Below are positions 59,101-64,000 of a stretch of 64,000 nucleotides of DNA, piece after piece. Position 1 is the stretch's first letter. The number at the start of each line of letters is the position of its first letter. This DNA is from Candidatus Pacearchaeota archaeon (GTDB taxonomy: Bacteria > Patescibacteriota > Minisyncoccia > Minisyncoccales > Minisyncoccaceae), in NCBI GenBank assembly GCA_035404185.1, contig DAONGN010000001.1, positions 441,408-505,407 on the forward strand. The letters are read 5' to 3'. A model generated the notes under the pieces. It searched no databases, had not been told where the DNA came from, and worked only from the letters and a program-made list of their open reading frames with translations. Both the position numbers and the translations under genes were made by a program.

Positions 59101-59404
59101 TGGTACGGCAGCAGGTAGCCGAAATCCATTTGAAAAATATATCATTAACGGAGAAACGGTCACGATTGGAGGAATCATTTCGAGTATTAAAAAAATAATG
59201 ACGAAAAAAGGAGATCCGATGATGTTCATTAAGGTGCAAGACTTGACGGATACGATTGAAGTAGTGGTCTTTCCTTCAATGATAGAAAAAAATCCCTACG
59301 CCTTTGTAGAAAATAAAATAGTGTCAATTACGGGTAAAACGGATACGAAAGACGGAATGCCCAAAGTAATTGCCAATGAAGTTGAAGAAATATTAGAAGC
59401 ATAA
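56102..59404 (+). CDS. dnaE: DNA polymerase III alpha subunit
   Basis: 1100 residues. N-terminal PHP domain (FTHLHLHSHYSLLDGLAKI), the polymerase palm with PDIDLDFTDKRR and GPGRGSAGGS, DFLGLKNLTIIEETLKRI, a helix-hairpin-helix region, and a C-terminal OB-fold (TIGGIISSIKKIMTKKGDPMMFIKVQD). It is a DnaE1-type replicase without a proofreading domain. It heads dnaE-thrS. Confidence 0.97.
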   Translation: MNKKFTHLHLHSHYSLLDGLAKIDDIIDKVKELGMDSVALTDHGTMYGAIEFYEKAKAKGIKPIIGCEVYESIRDMEDRTPNLDGKRFHLILLVRNEQGYKNLVKIVTEAHLRGFYYKPRVDLELLERYSDGLLATSACLQGRIPQLLLSNKKEEAEEMALKYEKIFGKGNFYLELQYHPGIPEQARANQMIIELSKKTGIPFIATNDSHYVNRDDAEAQDILMLINTGADINDKERLSMLGDDFSIRSTDEMVEAFKDVPEAISNTQKIVEACNLELKLGEFKLPSFDVPEGKNTESYLKELCYLGIEKKYDIHSPELKDIIEKVLKGKEIKIEDIKDDKLKEVIERMEYELSVINRTGFSGYFLIVQDFVNWAKNNRIVVGPGRGSAGGSIVAYLSNITNVDPLKYNLYFQRFLNPDRISPPDIDLDFTDKRRDEVINYVAEKYGRNRVAQIITFGTMAAKASIRDVGRALGYQYSYCDKIAKMIPLGFDLKDSLEKIDEFKSLYESDTEAERLIDLALKIEGCARHASTHACGVVIARNPLDDSVPTQHPTQGGESIVTQYEMHSVESMGLLKMDFLGLKNLTIIEETLKRIYAVRGINVDMDRIPLDDPKTFKLLQDGDCIGVFQLESDGMRRYVKQLKPTEIEDIIALVALYRPGPMQHIPEYINGKHQRKEVKYMHPLLKPILENTYGIPVYQEQIMRIAQDLAGFTLAEADILRKAIGKKIEKLLMEQKDKFVNGMKKNNIDERIAVELWHWIEPFARYSFNKSHAACYAIIAYQTAYLKANYPVEYMAALLTSESSDLDRISILIEECKKMKIEVLPPDINESFSNFSVVPEKNQIRFGLSAVKNVGYNIVELIVNERKNNGHFKTIEDFISRVDAKVLNKKSLESLTRAGAFDTLKERNQILSNLEKLLDWSKKNQKIKESGQRGLFDNTTSVSFSNGITLDNVEPANEYEKLMWEKELLGLYISGHPLEKYRGLLEQQTTSIRKIIGDLNGTAAGSRNPFEKYIINGETVTIGGIISSIKKIMTKKGDPMMFIKVQDLTDTIEVVVFPSMIEKNPYAFVENKIVSITGKTDTKDGMPKVIANEVEEILEA

Positions 59405-59414
59405 TTATAAATAT

Positions 59415-61103
59415 ATGGAATTAGAAAAAATAAAACATTCATTATCGCACATCTTAGCCGCTAGCGTTAAAGAGTTATTCCCTAATGCTAAATTTGGTAT
59501 TGGTCCAGCCATAGAAAATGGTTTTTATTATGACATCGAAGCTAATTTTAAGGAGGAAGATTTGCCGAAGATAGAAAAGAAAATGAAAGAGATTATTAAA
59601 AAGGATATTTCTTTTATTAAAAAAGATATTACTAAAAAAGAAGCTAAGGAATTATTTAAAGACCAGTCCTACAAATTAGAATTGATTGAAGAAATTCCAG
59701 AAGAAAAAGTTTCTATTTATACTTCAGGAGATTTTATTGATTTATGTAAGGGACCTCATATTAAGTCAACTAAAGAGATTAATACTAAAGCATTTAAATT
59801 GCAAAAATTAGCAGGAGCTTATTGGAGAGGCGACGAAAAAAACAATATGTTAACTAGAATATATGGTTTAGCTTTTGAAACTGAAGAAAAATTAAATGAA
59901 TACCTAAAGATGCTTGAAGAAGCAGAAAAAAGAGACCACAGGAAATTAGGCAGAGAGTTAGATTTATTTTCTTTTCATGAGGTTGCTCCTGGTATGCCAT
60001 TTTTCCATCCAAAAGGTACCATTGTTTACAATGAACTTAAAAAATTATGGATAGATTCTCAGAAAGAATTTGATTACGAAATGGTTATTTGTCCATCAAT
60101 GATGGATGTTTCTATTTGGAAAAAATCAGGCCATTGGGATCACTATAAGGACGATATGTATTTTACTCATACTGAAGGAGACCAAACACAATACGCTCTT
60201 CGTCCAATGGATTGTCCTGGGGCAATTATTATTTATAATAATTCTCCTAAGTCATATAGAGACTTCCCCTTAAGATATGCTGAACCTGGGTTAATAACTA
60301 GGCGTGAAAAGTCGGGTCAGCTGGGAGGACTATTCCGCGTTCAACAATTTGTTCAAGATGATGCGCATATTTTTATTAGAGAAGATCAAATTGAAGAAGA
60401 AATAAAGAATGTTATCGCTTTAGTTAATAAAATATATAATAAATTCGGATTAGAATATAAAGCTTTTCTCTCTACTCGTCCCGATAGCTTTATGGGTGAT
60501 CCTAATATTTGGGAAAAAGCAGAAAATGATTTAAAGAAAATTCTAAACGATGTCTATGGAAAAAATAACTACGGTCTTAAAGAAAAAGACGGAGCTTTTT
60601 ACGGCCCTAAAATTGATTTTCAGCTGAAAGATTGTTTAGGAAGAACATGGCAATGCGCTACCATTCAATTAGATTTTCAAATGCCCTTAAAGTTTAATTG
60701 CGTATATGCAGATTCAGATGGAAACGAAAAAAATCCAGTTTTGATTCATAGAACAATCATGGGTTCTTTCGAAAGATTTATGGGTATTTTGATTGAACAT
60801 TATGCTGGAGCATTCCCCTTTTGGTTAGCTCCTGTTCAGATTAAAATTCTTCCCGTTGGAGAATCTCACCGTGAATATGCTAAAGCCGTTGCAGAAAAAC
60901 TAAAAGAATACAGAATAAAGATAGACGACAATAATGAAACTATCGGAAAAAAGATAAGAAATGCAGAAATGGAAAAAGTTCCCTACGTTTTAGTTGTCGG
61001 AGATGTAGAAAAAGGAAATAATACTATTAGCGTAAGACAGCGTGGGAAAATAGATTTAGGAGAAATATCAATTGAAGAATTTATTAAAAAACTTAATAAT
61101 TAA
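59415..61103 (+). CDS. thrS: Threonine-tRNA ligase lacking the TGS domain
   Basis: 562 residues. It begins with the editing domain (KIKHSLSHILAASVKELFPNAKFGIGPAIENGFYYD), so the N-terminal TGS domain of about 60 residues is missing. The class II core is intact (PFFHPKGTIVYNEL, LRPMDCPG, GLFRVQQFVQDDAHIF, YGPKIDFQ, RTIMGSFERFMGILIEHY), followed by the anticodon-binding domain (VQIKILPVGESHREYA). It is 10 bp after dnaE. Confidence 0.96.
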   Translation: MELEKIKHSLSHILAASVKELFPNAKFGIGPAIENGFYYDIEANFKEEDLPKIEKKMKEIIKKDISFIKKDITKKEAKELFKDQSYKLELIEEIPEEKVSIYTSGDFIDLCKGPHIKSTKEINTKAFKLQKLAGAYWRGDEKNNMLTRIYGLAFETEEKLNEYLKMLEEAEKRDHRKLGRELDLFSFHEVAPGMPFFHPKGTIVYNELKKLWIDSQKEFDYEMVICPSMMDVSIWKKSGHWDHYKDDMYFTHTEGDQTQYALRPMDCPGAIIIYNNSPKSYRDFPLRYAEPGLITRREKSGQLGGLFRVQQFVQDDAHIFIREDQIEEEIKNVIALVNKIYNKFGLEYKAFLSTRPDSFMGDPNIWEKAENDLKKILNDVYGKNNYGLKEKDGAFYGPKIDFQLKDCLGRTWQCATIQLDFQMPLKFNCVYADSDGNEKNPVLIHRTIMGSFERFMGILIEHYAGAFPFWLAPVQIKILPVGESHREYAKAVAEKLKEYRIKIDDNNETIGKKIRNAEMEKVPYVLVVGDVEKGNNTISVRQRGKIDLGEISIEEFIKKLNN

Positions 61104-61126
61104 TTTAATTAAGTAAATAATAAAGT

Positions 61127-62668
61127 ATGAAAAAAATAGTATTTTTACTTCTTACAATAATTATAACTTTTTCTTTTTTTTCTGCTGTTTTGGCCGAAGA
61201 AACAACTATTACAGCTAAGGATTTAAATGTTGCTGAGCCAACCGTTCTTCCAACAAGTCCTCTTTATTTCTTAAAAGAACTAGGAAGAGGAGTTCAACTT
61301 TTAATAACTTTCAACCCAACCAAAAAAGCTGAATTAAAATTAAAAATTGCCAGTGAGAAATTAATTGAAGCTGATAAACTATCAGCCGATAAAGAAAATT
61401 TAGATAATGCCCTATCTAACTATACTAATTCACTTAACGATTTAAAAGACTATGTTGCAACCTTAAAACAAGATAGCGAGAGTAGTAATCTTTTTTTAAA
61501 AAAAGTAACTATTCAAACTTTTAATCAACAAAAATTTCTAGATCAAATAACGGAAAAACAAACAGATTCATCTCAAAAAGTTTTTGAAACAAAAGAAAAA
61601 GCTCTTAATAGTTTAACTAAGACTTCTTTGGAGTTAGGTTCTTTAGGAAAATTCAAAGATGCCCTAGAAGAAGCTTTTAATAATGACAAATCAGGAACTA
61701 CAAACGTTCTCGAAGTGTTAAAAAGAGTGGAAAGCATCGTGCCAGAACAAGCTAAAAAATCAATAATTGAGGTACAGAATAAAATTATACAAAAGAGGTT
61801 GAGCGATACCAGTTTAAGTGAAGACGATAAAAATAAATTAAATGATTATCTTTCAGAGTTACAAACAAAAATTGAATACAAAGATTTAATATCTGAAGAA
61901 TATGTTCAAAAATTAGTTGCCGATAACCAAGACATTTTTAATAGTTTAGGCAATATTTCTGAAGAAGACAAGGCTAAATTGATAGAATATGGAAAAAGTA
62001 TATTAAATAACGATAATATTGATTACAACGGAATATTGAATGGTCTATTTTCTTTAAATATTTCTTCAGATGCCAAAAAAATAGTTGATGACATACAATC
62101 GCAAATAGCAAATAGATATAGCGAAGGCGGTATAACCTGTCTTGATGTTGTTAATCCAGTCTGTGGGAAAGATAATAAAGATTATGGTAATATTTGTGAA
62201 GCAAAAAAAGTTGGAGTAGATGTTGCCTATAAAGGAAAATGTGGAACTTGTATTATGGAAGGAAAGGTTCTTACTGAAGGAAAAACATGCTGTCCTGAAT
62301 ATAAGGTTTGTTCTAAGAGTGGCCAAAATATTTGTCAAAAATCTTGCGAAACAAGCAATCAAGATAATGAGAAGGTTGTCTGTACTGCACTTTGGGATCC
62401 AGTTTGCGGAGTAAATAAAAAAACATACAGTAATGAATGTTTTAGTAAGGCAGCGGGAGTAAACATTAAATATAAAGGAGAATGTCAAAAAGAGACAAGC
62501 GAAGTTGCCAATCCCGCTTCAGTTTTTTGTACACAGCAAGGATATACATTAGAGATGAGAAGTAACGATGATGGAAGTCAATACGGGGTTTGTATTTTTG
62601 GTGAAGGGAAAGAGTGTGATGAATGGAAATTCTACAATAAAGAATGTGGAACAGAGTATATAAAATAA
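61127..62668 (+). CDS. Secreted DUF5667-Kazal-Kazal-DUF333 protein
   Basis: 513 residues. A signal peptide (about 1-23, ends VLAEE), a DUF5667-like helical region (LPTSPLYFLKELGRGVQLL...), a long coiled-coil-prone middle, then two Kazal-type domains (CLDVVNPVCGKDNKDYGN... and CTALWDPVCGVNKKTYSN...). It ends with a DUF333-like tail (ANPASVFCTQQGYTLEM...CDEWKFYNKECG). Kazal domains inhibit serine proteases in eukaryotes and some bacteria. The domains suggest a surface protein protecting against host proteases, which is inference. Confidence 0.8.
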   Translation: MKKIVFLLLTIIITFSFFSAVLAEETTITAKDLNVAEPTVLPTSPLYFLKELGRGVQLLITFNPTKKAELKLKIASEKLIEADKLSADKENLDNALSNYTNSLNDLKDYVATLKQDSESSNLFLKKVTIQTFNQQKFLDQITEKQTDSSQKVFETKEKALNSLTKTSLELGSLGKFKDALEEAFNNDKSGTTNVLEVLKRVESIVPEQAKKSIIEVQNKIIQKRLSDTSLSEDDKNKLNDYLSELQTKIEYKDLISEEYVQKLVADNQDIFNSLGNISEEDKAKLIEYGKSILNNDNIDYNGILNGLFSLNISSDAKKIVDDIQSQIANRYSEGGITCLDVVNPVCGKDNKDYGNICEAKKVGVDVAYKGKCGTCIMEGKVLTEGKTCCPEYKVCSKSGQNICQKSCETSNQDNEKVVCTALWDPVCGVNKKTYSNECFSKAAGVNIKYKGECQKETSEVANPASVFCTQQGYTLEMRSNDDGSQYGVCIFGEGKECDEWKFYNKECGTEYIK

Positions 62669-62670
62669 TA

Positions 62671-62699
62671 TTGAACAAAAACCTAAACTTGTGTAGTAT
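62671..62699 (+). promoter_or_regulatory. miaB promoter, leaderless
   Basis: TTGAAC (62671-62676), 17 bp, TAGTAT (62694-62699). The ATG at 62706 begins 7 bp after the -10, so the mRNA is probably leaderless. Confidence 0.55.
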
Positions 62700-62705
62700 T
62701 TACAT

Positions 62706-64000
62706 ATGAAATATCATATTATTACTTTTGGTTGCCAAATGAATAGATCTGATTCAGAAAGAATAGCTTCTGTCTTAGAAGGCTTGAATTACGAAGAAAC
62801 CTTTAATCTGAAAGAGGCTGATTTGGTTGTAATAAACATGTGTTCTGTAAGGCAACCTGCGGTTGATCGAGTTTACGGACTAATTCCTCAATTTACTGCC
62901 CTTAAAACGAAGAATAAGGGCTTTAAAACCATTCTGACTGGCTGTATTTTGAAACCAGAACGAACCAAATTAGCTGAGATTTTTGATTTTATATTAGACA
63001 AAGAATACCTAGACAAATGGCCAGAATTGCTAAAAGAAAAAGAAATAGAAGTGAAAAAATCTGATTACTTGAAAATAATTCCCAAGTATACAAATAAAAT
63101 ACAGGCCCTTGTTCCAATTTCTAATGGTTGTGATAACTTTTGTACTTACTGTGCTGTTCCCTTTACTCGTGGAAGGCTTATTTCCAGAAATTACAAAGAT
63201 ATATTAAAAGAAGTTAATAATTTAGTTACTAAAGGATATAAGGAAATTTGGCTTTTAGGAGAAAATGTCAATAGTTATAATTCCAAGGGAGTTAATTTTA
63301 GTAAATTGATAAAAGAAATTGATAAAATTCCGGAAAAGTTTTGGTTGCGTTTTACCAGTCCTCACCCTAAAGATTTTTCCGATGAACTGATTAAGACTTT
63401 AAAAAAAAGCAGTAAGTTTGTTCCCTATCTTAATTTGCCAGTTCAATCAGGAGACAATACTATCTTAAAAAAGATGAATCGACCATATACCAGAGAAAAG
63501 TATTTAGCTTTGATTAAAAAAATAAAGAAAGTTTTCAATAACAATATTAGTATTTCAACCGACATCATTGTTGGCTTTCCTGATGAAACAGAAAAGCAAT
63601 TTAAAAACAGTGAAAAATTAATGAGAGAAGTTCAATTTGATTTAGCTTTTATTTCTAAATATTCTCCACGTCCTCAATCTTTTTCTTGCGAAAAATTAAA
63701 AGATAACGTTTTAAAGAAAGATAAGACAAGAAGAGCTTTGTCTTTAAATAAAATATTGAAAGAGACTGCTTTAAAAAATAATCAAAAATTATTAAACAAA
63801 GAAGTGGATGTTTTAGTTCTAGAAAAAGAGAGTGATTATTGTAATGGCAGGACCGATCAAAACAAAGCGATAAGATTTAAATCAAATGAAGATTTATCAG
63901 GGAAATTTGTTAAAGTTAAAATAATAAAAGCTACGGCTTGGAATTTTGAAGGAATTTTAATTAAACCAAAATTAGTTGTTGTCTTGGGTCCTACTGCAAG
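62706..64000 (+). CDS. miaB: MiaB methylthiotransferase fused to MiaA start (partial)
   Basis: 432 codons are visible, cut by the right edge. The MiaB part has the N-terminal cluster domain (ITFGCQMNRSDSER), the radical SAM motif GCDNFCTYCAVPFTRG (CxxxCxxC) and a TRAM-like C-terminus (TAWNFEGILI). The frame then runs on, with no stop and no start codon, into KPKLVVVLGPTA, the P-loop beginning of MiaA (tRNA dimethylallyltransferase). The two enzymes act in sequence on tRNA A37 (i6A, then ms2i6A). The MiaA part beyond the P-loop lies outside the window. Confidence 0.85.
   Translation, partial: MKYHIITFGCQMNRSDSERIASVLEGLNYEETFNLKEADLVVINMCSVRQPAVDRVYGLIPQFTALKTKNKGFKTILTGCILKPERTKLAEIFDFILDKEYLDKWPELLKEKEIEVKKSDYLKIIPKYTNKIQALVPISNGCDNFCTYCAVPFTRGRLISRNYKDILKEVNNLVTKGYKEIWLLGENVNSYNSKGVNFSKLIKEIDKIPEKFWLRFTSPHPKDFSDELIKTLKKSSKFVPYLNLPVQSGDNTILKKMNRPYTREKYLALIKKIKKVFNNNISISTDIIVGFPDETEKQFKNSEKLMREVQFDLAFISKYSPRPQSFSCEKLKDNVLKKDKTRRALSLNKILKETALKNNQKLLNKEVDVLVLEKESDYCNGRTDQNKAIRFKSNEDLSGKFVKVKIIKATAWNFEGILIKPKLVVVLGPTA

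Overview
The window is AT-rich bacterial DNA, gene-dense and coded in the standard code. It looks like a small-genome member of the Candidate Phyla Radiation (Patescibacteria, probably a Parcubacteria-type lineage). The reasons are the AT bias, many short membrane-anchored proteins of unknown function, DUF5667 and MliC-type proteins, a short HrcA, a ThrRS without its N-terminal TGS domain, a membrane-anchored Clp ATPase, and core genes in small, often leaderless operons. The lineage is an inference; no rRNA is present to confirm it.

Layout. 0-1 kb: small membrane proteins, then tRNA-Lys. 1.1-5.4 kb: heat-shock block hrcA-grpE-dnaK-dnaJ on the minus strand, with a CIRCE operator in front of dnaK. 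5.4-10.9 kb: gpmA, a TsaC/Sua5-like enzyme, a zincin, an MliC-domain protein, a deaminase and Nudix pair, small membrane proteins, tRNA-Gln and a helix-turn-helix protein. 11-12.1 kb: dnaX. 12.1-13.15 kb: no genes, but five tandem minus-strand units, each with a promoter and an intrinsic terminator, which look like small RNAs. 13.2-15.7 kb: a five-cysteine leader peptide and attenuator in front of a cysteine synthase gene and cysS. 15.7-21.6 kb: MliC protein, glycosyltransferase, dnaB, rplU and transporters. 26.6-33.1 kb: tRNA-Glu, the division cluster mraZ-rsmH-ftsL-ftsI, and a membrane-anchored Clp ATPase. 33.1-36.2 kb: an acidic protein, a thioredoxin-fold protein, a roughly 700-nt structured RNA candidate, and rplJ-rplL with an L10 leader. 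36.2-43.7 kb: DJ-1 protein, GNAT, cold-shock protein, and a heterodimeric ABC exporter with an alpha/beta hydrolase. 45-50 kb: tRNA-Trp, rpmG, tRNA-Thr, tRNA-Tyr, trmD, an AbiE toxin-antitoxin pair, khpA, rpsP, rnc, nusB, rpmF. 54.7-64 kb: rnhB, a beta-helix protein, dnaE, thrS, a Kazal/DUF333 secreted protein, and a MiaB that runs in frame into the start of MiaA.

Three blocks (21.7-26.5, 43.8-45.0 and 50.6-54.7 kb) are different. They hold short unrecognised genes, most with strong GGAGG-type ribosome binding sites, their own TTGACA promoters and their own terminators. They are separated by about 16 copies of a repeat whose core (GCAGGGG, then a variable stretch, then GAACC) reads on the minus strand like the T-arm and 3' end of a tRNA. 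Two blocks end at real tRNA genes (tRNA-Glu and tRNA-Trp). The layout resembles an integron cassette array, but the canonical attC core was not found. I consider this the best candidate for an undescribed system here. The Cys attenuator and the tandem small-RNA array are the next strongest signals.
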